Assembly: GCA_041485385.1 (NCBI GenBank)
Contig: JBGPJM010000008.1
Location: forward strand, 1 to 52,850
DNA: 52,850 nucleotides
DNA from: JBGPJM01 sp041485385
GTDB taxonomy: Bacteria > Planctomycetota > Phycisphaerae > Phycisphaerales > UBA1924
Reading direction: 5' to 3'
Numbering within the stretch: the first letter of the stretch is position 1; each line of letters begins with the position of its first letter. Both the position numbers and the translations under genes were made by a program. This document shows, piece after piece, positions 42,106-49,874 of this stretch. Under the pieces are notes generated by a model. The model was given only the letters and a program-made list of their open reading frames with translations, made no database searches and had not been told where the DNA came from.

Positions 42106-43155
42106 CTATCCGCGACCAACTTCCCCTCCCCGGTCCCCGGATGCAAGTCGATACCACGCCCACGCCCGCCCGACCAGCGTCAGCTTATCTACCCCACCCA
42201 GAGTAGGCCGCGTCCACAGGCTCGTGCAGCCGATCCGCTCCACCGACCTCAGTACGCACTCCCCACCCGCACCGAACAGCCACACCACGGGGCGGATCCT
42301 TCGATCAAGCGTCCGCACCAGCCCGCGACCCTCCTCGAACAGGGGCCATGTCCGCTCCACCAGCCCGCGCATCATCTTGATGTACGGCACCCGGGCCGCG
42401 GCATCATTGCCCCGGGCGGCCCAGTCGCGGAGCGTCTCCACCGTCACGCCCGTCTCCTCGCTGGGGATGTACACGCGGTCGCGTTCCAGCAGGTCGCGCC
42501 GCACATCCTGCCAGTGATTGGTGAGCTGCAGCGCCGTGCACGTCGCGTCGCTCATCCGGTACCGCTCGGCGTTCTCCGGCGTGTCCCGGTGCCCCGCCAG
42601 CGCCAGCACGATCCGCCCCACCGGATTGGCGCTCAGGCGGCAATACCCGATCAGCCCATCCCAGCTGCGGTAGTGCCGCACCCGCTGGTCCTGCTCGAAT
42701 GCGCTGATCAGATCATCGAACGGCTGTGCTATCAGCCCGCGACGCTTCACCGTCTGCGCCAGCGCCACGAACACCGGATGCCCGGGCGCCGCCGGCCCCG
42801 CCTCCCCCTCGACCACCGCGCCCGTCGCATACGCAAAGCACCCCCGCAGCTCCCCGCGCCACCACCCCAGCAGCTCCAGCGACCTCGCCCGCGCCTCCGG
42901 CGTGCTCCCCGTCTCGTCCCCGAGGTCGTCCGCCCAGCGGCAGAAGGCGTACACCGCCGCGAAGTCGTCCCGCAGATCCCGCGGCACCATCGCGCTGAGC
43001 ACGCTGAAGTTCTCGTAGTGCCCCCGCGCCAGCCCGCGTACGTACGCCAGCGACTCCGCCAGCGACGGCCCCGCCTCCGCCGCCCCCCGCCCGGGCCCGA
43101 ATCGCTCGAGCAGCTTCATCGGCGGCAGCGCGGGATCGATCGCGGCGATGGTCAA
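42106..43155 (-). CDS. hpnC: Hydroxysqualene synthase HpnC
   Basis: A 349-residue squalene/phytoene-synthase family enzyme. The aspartate motifs are YAFCRWADDLGDETG and LTNHWQDVRRDLLERDRVYIP. HpnC turns presqualene diphosphate into hydroxysqualene, the substrate of HpnE. The gene order hpnC-hpnD-hpnE is the usual bacterial squalene operon. A TTG at 43155 has GGAGAG 9 nt upstream; the ATG at 43119 (MKLLERFGP) is the alternative and fits the family N-terminus as well. Divergent from ispH. Confidence 0.93.
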   Translation of the reverse strand: MTIAAIDPALPPMKLLERFGPGRGAAEAGPSLAESLAYVRGLARGHYENFSVLSAMVPRDLRDDFAAVYAFCRWADDLGDETGSTPEARARSLELLGWWRGELRGCFAYATGAVVEGEAGPAAPGHPVFVALAQTVKRRGLIAQPFDDLISAFEQDQRVRHYRSWDGLIGYCRLSANPVGRIVLALAGHRDTPENAERYRMSDATCTALQLTNHWQDVRRDLLERDRVYIPSEETGVTVETLRDWAARGNDAAARVPYIKMMRGLVERTWPLFEEGRGLVRTLDRRIRPVVWLFGAGGECVLRSVERIGCTSLWTRPTLGGVDKLTLVGRAWAWYRLASGDRGGEVGRG

Positions 43156-43241
43156 GCGACAGGTCTCTCCGATTTTTCACCGCCACGCACCCTCCGCCCC
43201 TTCAGATGCCGACACAGGACCTTAGGGAGCATCCCGCTCCC

Positions 43242-43265
43242 ACGCCTTCATGCCTCCACGCCTTT
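43242..43265. repeat. Octamer repeat x3 before ispH
   Basis: ACGCCTTC, ATGCCTCC, ACGCCTTT, the same family as the array at the end of hpnE, ending 17 bp before the ispH start. Confidence 0.6.
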
Positions 43266-43270
43266 CCCCC

Positions 43271-43276
43271 TACCAT
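43271..43276 (+). promoter_or_regulatory. -10-like box abutting the ispH start
   Basis: TACCAT ends 6 nt before the ATG of ispH. Confidence 0.45.
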
Positions 43277-43282
43277 CCCCCG

Positions 43283-44341
43283 ATGCGCATCCTCCTCGCC
43301 AACCCCCGCGGCTTCTGCGCCGGCGTCCACATGGCCATCGACGTCGTCGACCAGGTCCTCGAGCTCTACCCCGGGCGCACTGTCTACGTCTTCCACGAGA
43401 TCGTCCACAACAAGCACGTCGTTCGGCGCTTCGTCGAGCGCGGCGTCGTCTTCGTCGAGGACCTCGACGAGGTCCCGGAGGGGTCGATCGTCGTCTTCTC
43501 CGCCCACGGCGTCAGCCCCGCCCTTCGAGAGCAGGCCAAGGCCCAGAACCTCACCGCCGTCGACGCCACCTGCCCCCTGGTCACCAAGGTCCACTCCGAG
43601 GCCGTCCGCTACGCCCGCCAGGGGTACGACATCCTCCTCGTCGGCCACGCCGACCACCAGGAGGTCGTCGGCACCCGCGGCGAGGCCCCCGACTCCATCC
43701 AGGTCGTCGAAAGCCCCGACGACATCCCCTCGCTGAAGATCAAGGACCCGTCGCGCGTCGCCTACCTCACCCAGACCACCCTCTCCACCGACGACGCCGG
43801 CGTCATCATCGACGCCCTCCGCAACGCCATCCCGTCCATCAAGGAGCCCCCCAGCAGCGACATCTGCTACGCCACCACCAACCGCCAGGCCGCGGTCCGC
43901 CAGATCGCCCCCGAGTGCGACCTCGTTCTCGTCATCGGCTCCAAGAACTCCTCCAACTCCCTCCGCCTCACCGAGATCTCCGCCAACGTCGGCGTTCCCG
44001 CCTACCTCATCGACGACATCAGCGAGCTGCAGGACCACTGGTTCGACGCCGTCCCCGGCGGCCCCGGAAGCGCCACCATCCTCGTCACCGCGGGCGCCTC
44101 GGCGCCCGAGGACCTCGTCGCCGAGCTCTGCCGCACGCTCATCAAACGCTACGGCGCCGAGATCGAGCAGCGCGACGTCTTCCGCGAGGAAGTCGAGTTC
44201 GGCCTCCCCGCCACCCTCAAGAAGCTCATGCGCGAGGAAGGCATCGACCCCGAGACCCGCCGCATCCGCGTCGGCTCCTACGACCTCACCGAAGAGGCCT
44301 ACGGCGCCGTCCCCCTCACCGTCGCCGGCAAGCCGGTCTAA
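43283..44341 (+). CDS. ispH: 4-hydroxy-3-methylbut-2-enyl diphosphate reductase IspH
   Basis: A 352-residue IspH/LytB. It reduces HMBPP to isopentenyl and dimethylallyl diphosphate, the last MEP step. The three cluster cysteines are in PRGFCAGVHMA (C11-type), DATCPLVTKVH and SSDICYATTNRQ; the substrate-binding HEIVHN, SAHGVSP and KNSSNSLRL are present. At the C-terminus, after VTAGASAPEDLV, there is an extension of about 50 residues (to AGKPV) not needed in the E. coli enzyme (316 residues). The ATG at 43283 is chosen because homology starts there with MRILLANPRGFC, and a -10-like box precedes it directly. Confidence 0.97.
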   Translation: MRILLANPRGFCAGVHMAIDVVDQVLELYPGRTVYVFHEIVHNKHVVRRFVERGVVFVEDLDEVPEGSIVVFSAHGVSPALREQAKAQNLTAVDATCPLVTKVHSEAVRYARQGYDILLVGHADHQEVVGTRGEAPDSIQVVESPDDIPSLKIKDPSRVAYLTQTTLSTDDAGVIIDALRNAIPSIKEPPSSDICYATTNRQAAVRQIAPECDLVLVIGSKNSSNSLRLTEISANVGVPAYLIDDISELQDHWFDAVPGGPGSATILVTAGASAPEDLVAELCRTLIKRYGAEIEQRDVFREEVEFGLPATLKKLMREEGIDPETRRIRVGSYDLTEEAYGAVPLTVAGKPV

Positions 44342-44647
44342 GAGCTCTCACCGCATCTTCGCCTCATGCCTCGATGCCTCATGCCTCGATGCCTTCTTGT
44401 TCTTCACCACCATCCCCTCTCATCCCATCCGCGTCGATCCGTGAATACCCGCGGCTCCCTTCTCTCTGGTCTCTTCTCTGTGCCGCTCTTGTTCTTGTGG
44501 TGAAACTCAGCCGGTCGTCCCAGGCGTCACCACGAACTCCATCAGCCGCTAGTCACGCACCACACCCAGCTCCACCGCCGCGCCCACCGACATCCGCGCC
44601 TTCCCTCACCACGCCCCTACGCCCCCTCCTCCCGAATACCCTTCCCC
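44342..44647. other. Intergenic region with micro-repeats between ispH and rlmN
   Basis: 306 bp without a gene. It holds an alternating GCCTCAT / GCCTCGAT array (44361-44395), then ATCCGCGTCGATCCGTG-like and CTCTCTGGTCTCTTCTCTGTG-like tracts that look like decayed pieces of other repeat families. Confidence 0.6.
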
Positions 44648-45886
44648 GTGCGCCACCCCCCCAGCCACATCTTCGAGTTCACCCTCGACTCGCTCAAGAC
44701 CTGGTGCAAAGACCGCGGCATGCAGCCCTTCCGCGCCCAGCAGATCCTCGAGTGGGTCTACGTCCAGGGCATCGTCGATCCCGACAGGATGTCCAACCTC
44801 TCCAAGCGCGACCGCGACCTCCTCGCCAGCGAGATGACCTTCCTCTCCGGCTCCACGCTCGCCCACCAGACCGCCACCGACGGCACCCAGAAACTCCTCA
44901 TCCAATGGGACGAGCCACCGCCGACGGCCCGTGTCGCAACCTCAACCTCCTCGCTCCCCATTCTGACAAACGGCGCATCCATCCCCACGACGCAGGGCTC
45001 CTCGCCCGGCACTCAGCACTTAGCACCTAGCACTCAGCACTCCCCTCCCCCCGACTCCTCCCGCCAGACCGAGACCGTCATGATCCCCGCCGAGGACCAG
45101 ACCAAGGACCGGCGCACCGCCTGCATCTCCTCCCAGGTCGGCTGCCCCGTCGGCTGCCGCTTCTGCGCCTCCGGACTCGGCGGCCTCGACGGCAACCTCT
45201 CCGCCGGGCGCATCGTCGAGCAGGCCTGGCGCCTCGGCCGGCTCCTCCGCGAGCAGGGCGATCACGTCGGGCGCATCACCAACGTCGTCTTCATGGGCAT
45301 GGGCGAGCCCCTCTCAAACCTCGCGCCCGTCGTCGGCGCCACACGCATCATCGCCACGCTCCACCCCGCCGGCCTGGGCATCAGCGCCCGCAAGATCACC
45401 ATCTCCACCGTCGGCCTCCCGCGCGCCATCGAGCGCCTCGCCGCCGAGCTCGACCTCCCCGTCACCCTCGCCCTCAGCCTTCACGCCCCCTCCGACGATC
45501 TTCGCCGCACGCTCATCCCCTGGGCCGAGTACACCACCATCCCCGAGCTCCTCGCCGCCTGCCAGAAGTGGTTCGACAAGACCGGGCGCGAGATCACCCT
45601 CGAGTACATCCTCCTCAAGGATGTCAACGACCGCCCCGAGCACGCCGAGCAGCTCGCCGGCCTCGCCCGCACCCTCCGTGCCAACGTCAACCTCATCCGC
45701 TACAACGAGGTCAAGGGGATCGAGTTCGGCCGCCCGCGCGACGAGGACGTCCGCCGTTTCCAGCACATCCTCCGCGAGCGAAACATCAACGCCCACATCC
45801 GCGCCAGCCGCGGCCGCGACATCGCCGCCGCCTGCGGCCAGCTCCGCCACGAGTCCAACGCCCGCGCCGGGGCCGCAACACGTTGA
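44648..45886 (+). CDS. rlmN: Dual-specificity 23S rRNA / tRNA adenosine-C2 methyltransferase RlmN
   Basis: A 412-residue radical-SAM methyltransferase that makes m2A in 23S rRNA (A2503) and some tRNAs. The cluster motif CxxxCxxC is C166, C170, C173 (SSQVGCPVGCRFC), preceded by C159 in ACISSQVG; the C-terminal methyl-carrier cysteine lies in DIAAACGQL. MGMGEPLSN and LSLHAPSDDLR are as in the family. Between QKLLIQWDE and ETVMIP there is an insertion of about 50 low-complexity residues (89-141, with GTQHLAPSTQHSPPP), encoded partly by a GCACTCAGCACTTAGCACT micro-repeat. The start is a GTG at 44648. Confidence 0.95.
   Translation: MRHPPSHIFEFTLDSLKTWCKDRGMQPFRAQQILEWVYVQGIVDPDRMSNLSKRDRDLLASEMTFLSGSTLAHQTATDGTQKLLIQWDEPPPTARVATSTSSLPILTNGASIPTTQGSSPGTQHLAPSTQHSPPPDSSRQTETVMIPAEDQTKDRRTACISSQVGCPVGCRFCASGLGGLDGNLSAGRIVEQAWRLGRLLREQGDHVGRITNVVFMGMGEPLSNLAPVVGATRIIATLHPAGLGISARKITISTVGLPRAIERLAAELDLPVTLALSLHAPSDDLRRTLIPWAEYTTIPELLAACQKWFDKTGREITLEYILLKDVNDRPEHAEQLAGLARTLRANVNLIRYNEVKGIEFGRPRDEDVRRFQHILRERNINAHIRASRGRDIAAACGQLRHESNARAGAATR
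44912..45070 (+). repeat. In-frame low-complexity insertion in rlmN
   Basis: 159 bp between two conserved RlmN strands. The second half (about 45003-45047) is made of GCACTCAGCACT-type units, the same family as in ileS. Confidence 0.7.
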
Positions 45887-45892
45887 AAGCCG

Positions 45893-46040
45893 AAGACCGT
45901 TCACAGAGAACGCAGAGGTTGCACAGAGGCCACGGAAAAAGACGAAGATGATCGTGATGTTCGCCGCCGTCTTCATCCCCCCATCCCCGCCTTTCTCTGT
46001 GTCCTCCGTGTTCCCCTCTGTGAACTCTGTGGACGGTCTT
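45893..46040. repeat. CACAGAG palindromic element 2 (148 bp)
   Basis: It starts AAGACCGTTCACAGAGAACG and ends in the inverse CTCTGTGGACGGTCTT, matching element 1 at both tips and in length. It begins 6 bp after the rlmN stop and runs into the reading frame of the next gene. Confidence 0.8.
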
Positions 46041-46868
46041 CTCTTCCTCGCGCACGGCGGGAACAACTGGCTCACCACCTTCCACCCCTACACCACCTAC
46101 CACGCCGTCTGCGTCGCCGGCTGCATCGCCGTCATGACGGGCGTCGCGCTCCTCGGCCTGCACTCCCGCGGCACGCCGCGCGCCCAGCGCATGCGCCTGG
46201 GAGTCGCCTGGGTCGGGTTGGTCTACTGGGTCGCCTCCAACATCTGGTGGAACCGGCCCGGCAACTTCCAGCTCGACAAGAGCCTCCCCATCCAGATCTG
46301 CGACCTGGCCGGCCTCATCGGGCCCCTCGCCCTGCTCACCGGCAGGCGCTGGCTCCGCGCCCTGCTGTACTTCTGGGGCTTCGTCCTCAGCATCCAGGGC
46401 TTCATCCAGCCCGTCCTCACCGTCGGCGCGGCCCACACCGAGTTCTGGCTCTTCTGGGCCAACCACACCGGCATCGTCGGCACCGCCCTCTACGACACCG
46501 TCGCCCTGGGCTTCCGCCCGCGTTTCCGCGATTATCTCATCTCCTGCACCGCCCTCCTGCTCTTCGTGGCGATTGTCCTGCCCTTCGACATCATCTACCA
46601 CATTGACTATGGCTACATCGGCGAAGATCACCCGACAACGCCCCCGTTCCTCCGCCGCCTTGGCGCCTGGCCCTGGCGCCTCATCCCGTTCGCGCTGATT
46701 GTCTACGCCGCGACAGCCCTGATCTGGCTCCCGTGGACGCTCGTCAAGCGGCGGCCCTCGCTCCCCGCATGCCCGAAGTGCGGGTACGACCTGGCCGGCC
46801 TTTCGGCGGAGCCCTCCAGGGCGCTGACTTGTCCAGAATGCGGGCACGCCCTTCCGCCCCGCGGGTAG
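45948..46868 (+). CDS. TIGR02206-type integral membrane protein with C-terminal zinc ribbon
   Basis: A ~306-residue membrane protein with about seven helices. The YwaF/TIGR02206 family pattern is seen in FHPYTTYHAVCVAGC, LPIQICDLAGLIGPLALLTG, FWGFVLSIQGFIQPVLT and EFWLFWANHTGIVGTALYD. The C-terminal CPKCGYDLAG...TCPECGHALP is a zinc ribbon common in Phycisphaerae membrane proteins. The function is unknown. The start is a problem: everything before about residue 32 is encoded by CACAGAG element 2, and no ATG follows the element until inside the first helix. The ATG at 45948 (MIVMFAAVF) is the best available. Confidence 0.75.
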   Translation: MIVMFAAVFIPPSPPFSVSSVFPSVNSVDGLLFLAHGGNNWLTTFHPYTTYHAVCVAGCIAVMTGVALLGLHSRGTPRAQRMRLGVAWVGLVYWVASNIWWNRPGNFQLDKSLPIQICDLAGLIGPLALLTGRRWLRALLYFWGFVLSIQGFIQPVLTVGAAHTEFWLFWANHTGIVGTALYDTVALGFRPRFRDYLISCTALLLFVAIVLPFDIIYHIDYGYIGEDHPTTPPFLRRLGAWPWRLIPFALIVYAATALIWLPWTLVKRRPSLPACPKCGYDLAGLSAEPSRALTCPECGHALPPRG

Positions 46869-46871
46869 ACT
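46866..46871 (+). promoter_or_regulatory. -10-like box abutting the 62-aa gene start
   Basis: TAGACT, overlapping the stop codon of the upstream gene, ends 6 nt before the ATG at 46878. Confidence 0.35.
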
Positions 46872-46877
46872 CTCGGT

Positions 46878-47066
46878 ATGAAACGCAAGAACACCGCCAG
46901 GCTCTCCATACCATCGGGCCGCGAGGAGATCCGGCGCAAGATCGAGGAGGGAGCCGCATCCGCCGATCGCGGCGAACTGATCGCTGGCGATGCCGTCTTT
47001 GCCGAGTGGAGACGGCGCGACAGCGAAGCTCGTCGTCGCCCCCTTCGCCGGAGAGAAGGGGCGTGA
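46878..47066 (+). CDS. Small ParD-like protein, 62 aa
   Basis: A short basic/acidic helical protein. The middle part GREEIRRKIEEGAASADRGELIAGDAVFAEW resembles the C-terminal half of ParD-type antitoxins, where a glycine-glutamate turn precedes a D-x-V-F/Y-x-E helix. The tail is arginine-rich. It overlaps the next gene by 4 bp (GTGA). No ParE-like toxin follows, so calling it an antitoxin would be an overreach. It may be a solitary ParD-like regulator or a partner of the next protein. Confidence 0.55.
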   Translation: MKRKNTARLSIPSGREEIRRKIEEGAASADRGELIAGDAVFAEWRRRDSEARRRPLRRREGA

Positions 47067-47329
47067 GCCCACGCGCCGGGTCCGTCCTCACGCCGCTCCG
47101 AGAAAGACTCAGCCGCGATCCATTCCAACCGTTCCGCATCCGGTCCAGCGGCGGCTCGTCAATCCTCGTCAGCAGCCCGGACCTTGTGGTATTGATGAAA
47201 TCCGAGGTCTTCGTCGCGGCCCCCAACTCGGACCGCTGGACTCAACTGCCGTACCTGCACGTAGCCGGTCTTGAGTCCGCGGGCAACGGGCATTCGCAGC
47301 GGTCGCCCCGCCGCAAGCGCCGCCGCTAG
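47063..47329 (+). CDS. Small planctomycete protein, 88 aa
   Basis: The core LRERLSRDPFQPFRIRSSGGSSILVSSPDLVVLMKSEVFVAAP resembles a small planctomycete family with a PFxPFRI strand and a following strand-rich part; its function is unknown. The tail after residue 65 is basic (RSPRRKRRR). The GTG start sits in the GTGA overlap with the 62-residue gene and has GAGAAGGGG just upstream, so the two are translationally coupled. It ends 4 bp into the convergent glycosyltransferase gene. Confidence 0.65.
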   Translation: MSPRAGSVLTPLRERLSRDPFQPFRIRSSGGSSILVSSPDLVVLMKSEVFVAAPNSDRWTQLPYLHVAGLESAGNGHSQRSPRRKRRR

Positions 47330-48651
47330 AGCCCGCCCTCCGCGATCGCCTTTTTCCTATCGGTCCCATCGGTCCCATAGGTCCTATCGCCCCCCGCGAC
47401 CGTCTTCTCCAGCAACCCCACCGCCACCACCGCCCCATCCTCGCGCGCCACCTTCACCCCTATCTCCGCCGCCCGCCACGCATACCCCGGCTCCCCCAGC
47501 AGCTTCCTCAGCACCCCCGCCAGCCGCTCCGCTGTCACCTTGTGCGCCGGCAGGCTCTCCGCCACCCCCAGCCTCCTCACCCGCGCCGCGTTGTCGAACT
47601 GATCATGCGCGTGCGGCACCACCACCGCCGGCCGCCCCGACCTCAGCGCCTGCGCCGTCGTCCCGATCCCCCCGTGGTGCACGATCGCGCAGCACCGCGG
47701 CATCACCGCCGAGAACGGCGCGTACGAGAACGCCGCCACGCCCTCCGGCATCCCCTCCGGCGGCTCGTTCGACCGCCCGATCAGGAGCACCCCGCGCCGC
47801 CCCAGCAACCGGCACGCCTCAGCCGCGTCGTGGTAGAACCGCCCCGGCACGTGCGCCGCGGCCGACCCCAGCGTAAACAGAATCGGCGCCGCCGCCGACC
47901 CACCCGCCTCCAGGAACCGCTCGATCTCCTCCGGCGCGTGCTCCTGCGCCCCGTGCCGATCGTGCCACGGGAACCCGCAGATGACCCCCGTCGGCGGGTC
48001 CGACGCCATCGGCCCGCGCACGATCGGCGACCACATCCCCAGGTTCACATCCCCGCCGCGCGTGCACCGCAGATAGATGTCCCGCTCCTTCGCAAGCCCG
48101 TGCGCCCTCCGCACCCGGTTCAGCCGCGGGTCCAGCGTCCGGCGAAGGAACGCCGGCCCCAGCCGGCGCATCACCCACCGCATCCACCGCGGCGGCGGGT
48201 CCGGCATCCAATCGATCGACACGAACACGTCCTCCGCCGAGAGCCACATCGCCGGCGCCAGCACCACCACCGCCGTCTTCACCCCCTTCTCGCGGCACAC
48301 ATGCGGCGCCAGCATCGCGATGTGGTGGTGCACCACGATGTCCGGCCTGAACCGGTCAATCAGCGGCCCCAGCTCGTCCAGCAGCTCGCCGGAATAGGGA
48401 ATGAGCCACTTGTCCAGAACGGTCCGCCCGCCGCGGTACCGGTGCATCACATCCGGATGGTTCTTCAGGTCGCGCAGGTCCAGCGTCTCGCCGATCGGCG
48501 CAAACTCCACGCCCGCCTCCTCAACCAGGTCGCGGTAGTACGGATTCACAAGCATCAGCGCCGCATGCCCCCGCTCCCGCAGCGCCCGCCCGATGGCGAC
48601 AAACGGGTTGATGTCGCCATGAGACCCGGCGGTGGTGATGAGAACACGCAT
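47326..48651 (-). CDS. GT1 family glycosyltransferase (MGT-like)
   Basis: A 441-residue GT-B glycosyltransferase of the erythromycin/UDP-glucuronosyl type. It starts MRVLITTAGSHGDINPFVAIGRALRERGH, the acceptor-binding fold with the GSHGDxxP motif, and has the donor-binding IVHHGGIGTTAQALRSGRPAVVVPHAHDQFDNA near residue 365. Such enzymes glycosylate lipids, sterols or small metabolites with a nucleotide sugar. The acceptor is unknown; hopanoid or carotenoid lipids are a guess from the nearby squalene genes. The last ~15 residues (DRTYGTDGTDRKK) come from a CGGTCCCAT nonamer repeat. TACCGT lies 8 nt before the ATG. Confidence 0.9.
   Translation of the reverse strand: MRVLITTAGSHGDINPFVAIGRALRERGHAALMLVNPYYRDLVEEAGVEFAPIGETLDLRDLKNHPDVMHRYRGGRTVLDKWLIPYSGELLDELGPLIDRFRPDIVVHHHIAMLAPHVCREKGVKTAVVVLAPAMWLSAEDVFVSIDWMPDPPPRWMRWVMRRLGPAFLRRTLDPRLNRVRRAHGLAKERDIYLRCTRGGDVNLGMWSPIVRGPMASDPPTGVICGFPWHDRHGAQEHAPEEIERFLEAGGSAAAPILFTLGSAAAHVPGRFYHDAAEACRLLGRRGVLLIGRSNEPPEGMPEGVAAFSYAPFSAVMPRCCAIVHHGGIGTTAQALRSGRPAVVVPHAHDQFDNAARVRRLGVAESLPAHKVTAERLAGVLRKLLGEPGYAWRAAEIGVKVAREDGAVVAVGLLEKTVAGGDRTYGTDGTDRKKAIAEGGL
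47357..47390. repeat. Nonamer repeat CGGTCCCAT at the glycosyltransferase 3' end
   Basis: CTATCGGTCCCATCGGTCCC continues as ATAGGTCCTAT: 3-4 imperfect nonamers inside the coding sequence. Confidence 0.65.
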
Positions 48652-48659
48652 GGGGAGGG

Positions 48660-48665
48660 ACGGTA
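48660..48665 (-). promoter_or_regulatory. -10-like box before the glycosyltransferase start
   Basis: TACCGT on the minus strand, 8 nt before the ATG at 48651. Confidence 0.3.
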
Positions 48666-48756
48666 GACCGGCTGACGCCACAGCCGCCTGGGCATCTCTC
48701 GACGACGCATCGCGCTTGAAGTCGCCCCACTCGCAGCACGTCCCACGCAGATCTGC

Positions 48757-48762
48757 TTTACT
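48757..48762 (+). promoter_or_regulatory. -10-like box abutting the second RAYT start
   Basis: TTTACT, 7 nt before the ATG at 48770. Confidence 0.3.
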
Positions 48763-48769
48763 GCCCGCC

Positions 48770-49318
48770 ATGGAGCCTTGGAACGACTGGTACCACATCA
48801 CCGGGAACACCTACGGCGCATGGCTGCCCGGCGACCGGCGAGGCTGGCTCACACGCCAGCACCGCGTCCACGTCGAACTCCCGGTACCCACGCCGGATCA
48901 CACGGCCGAGACAGGCCTCCACGTCCAGTCCCGCCACCTGATGACGCGCCGCCCCGTCACGCTCTCCCCGGCGGCCGGAAGGTCCGCCCTCGACGCCATG
49001 CTCGAGGCCTTCCGCCACCATCACATCGAGCTCGCGGCCCTCTCGGTGGACGATCACCACTTCCATACCCTCGCCCGCGTCCCCGATCACCTGCCGCGAA
49101 AATGGGCCGGCATCGCGAAGAAAGAGAGCGCCCGCGCGCTGTCTTCCGCGGGCCTGGTCGCACCCGGCGGTGTCTGGGCGGTGCGCACCCACTGCAAACC
49201 GATCACCGACCGCGCCCACCAGGTCGAGGTCGCTCGCTACATCGCCGACCACCGCGCCCGCGGCGCGGCCGTCTGGCTGGCATGGGCGGACGGGCGGCCG
49301 CCCGGCCCCACGCGATAG
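48770..49318 (+). CDS. Second REP-associated tyrosine transposase
   Basis: A 182-residue HUH transposase unlike the one at 1.3 kb. The N-terminus (WYHITGNTYGAWLPGDRRGW) is typical of a planctomycete RAYT-like group; the HUH site is H97-F-H99 (VDDHHFHTLAR) and the likely catalytic tyrosine is Y157 (VEVARYIADHRARG). A four-copy palindrome array begins 57 bp after its stop. No IS ends are visible. It is divergent from the glycosyltransferase gene, with the start chosen at the ATG opening the conserved region. Confidence 0.85.
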   Translation: MEPWNDWYHITGNTYGAWLPGDRRGWLTRQHRVHVELPVPTPDHTAETGLHVQSRHLMTRRPVTLSPAAGRSALDAMLEAFRHHHIELAALSVDDHHFHTLARVPDHLPRKWAGIAKKESARALSSAGLVAPGGVWAVRTHCKPITDRAHQVEVARYIADHRARGAAVWLAWADGRPPGPTR

Positions 49319-49874
49319 TCGTCCCTCCAGCGGCCTGCACCGCCGGATTCGATCCACCTCCATCGCACGGAGATACCCAGGGACTGCAGTCCCTGGGTTT
49401 CCACCCCCCGCACACGGGGCCGCCACGCTCCCACGCATCGCCTTCGACCCCGGCTCCATAGAGCACCGCATTCGATCCGACGATCCATCTCCACCGCACG
49501 CCGAAACCCAGGGACTGCAGTCCCTGGGTTTCCACCCCCGCACACAAGGCCGCGACACCTCACCCCTCGCCTCCGACCACGACCCCACGAGCACCGCACT
49601 CGATCCAGCGCCCACGCCCACCGCACACGAAACCCAGGGACTGCAGTCCCTGGGTTTCCACCGCCGCATATCGGGCCGCCACGCTCTCGCCCGTCGCCTC
49701 CGACCCCGGCTCCATAGAGCACCGCATTCGATCCGACGATCCATCTCCACCGTACGCCGAAACCCAGGGACTGCAGTCCCTGGGTTTCCACCCCCGCATA
49801 CAGAACCGCCGCGCTCCCACCGCTCGCCTCCGACCCCGGCTCATCAGCACCGCGGTCGATCCAGCCGAGACCCC
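49319..49874. repeat. REP array of the second RAYT: four long palindromes
   Basis: Perfect palindromes centred on CTGCAG at 49375-49398 (24 bp), 49504-49531, 49630-49657 and 49760-49787 (28 bp each). Each arm reads (AA)ACCCAGGGACTG, followed by TTCCACC. Centre-to-centre distances are 131, 126 and 130 bp. The spacers are themselves similar, for example GCACCGCATTCGATCCGACG occurs before copies 2 and 4, so the whole is a degenerate ~130-bp tandem repeat. No gene in the region. Confidence 0.92.

Noticed and set aside
40219..45030. A 1603-codon open frame on the plus strand
   Set aside because: It covers hpnE, hpnD and hpnC in antisense and ispH in another frame; composition is almost only Arg, Pro, His and Leu.
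46878..47329. ParDE toxin-antitoxin pair
   Set aside because: The second protein does not look like ParE or any toxin family I know.
49375..49787. CRISPR array made of the four regular repeats
   Set aside because: The repeats are perfect palindromes, spacers of ~100 bp resemble each other, there are no cas genes, and a RAYT gene is adjacent.
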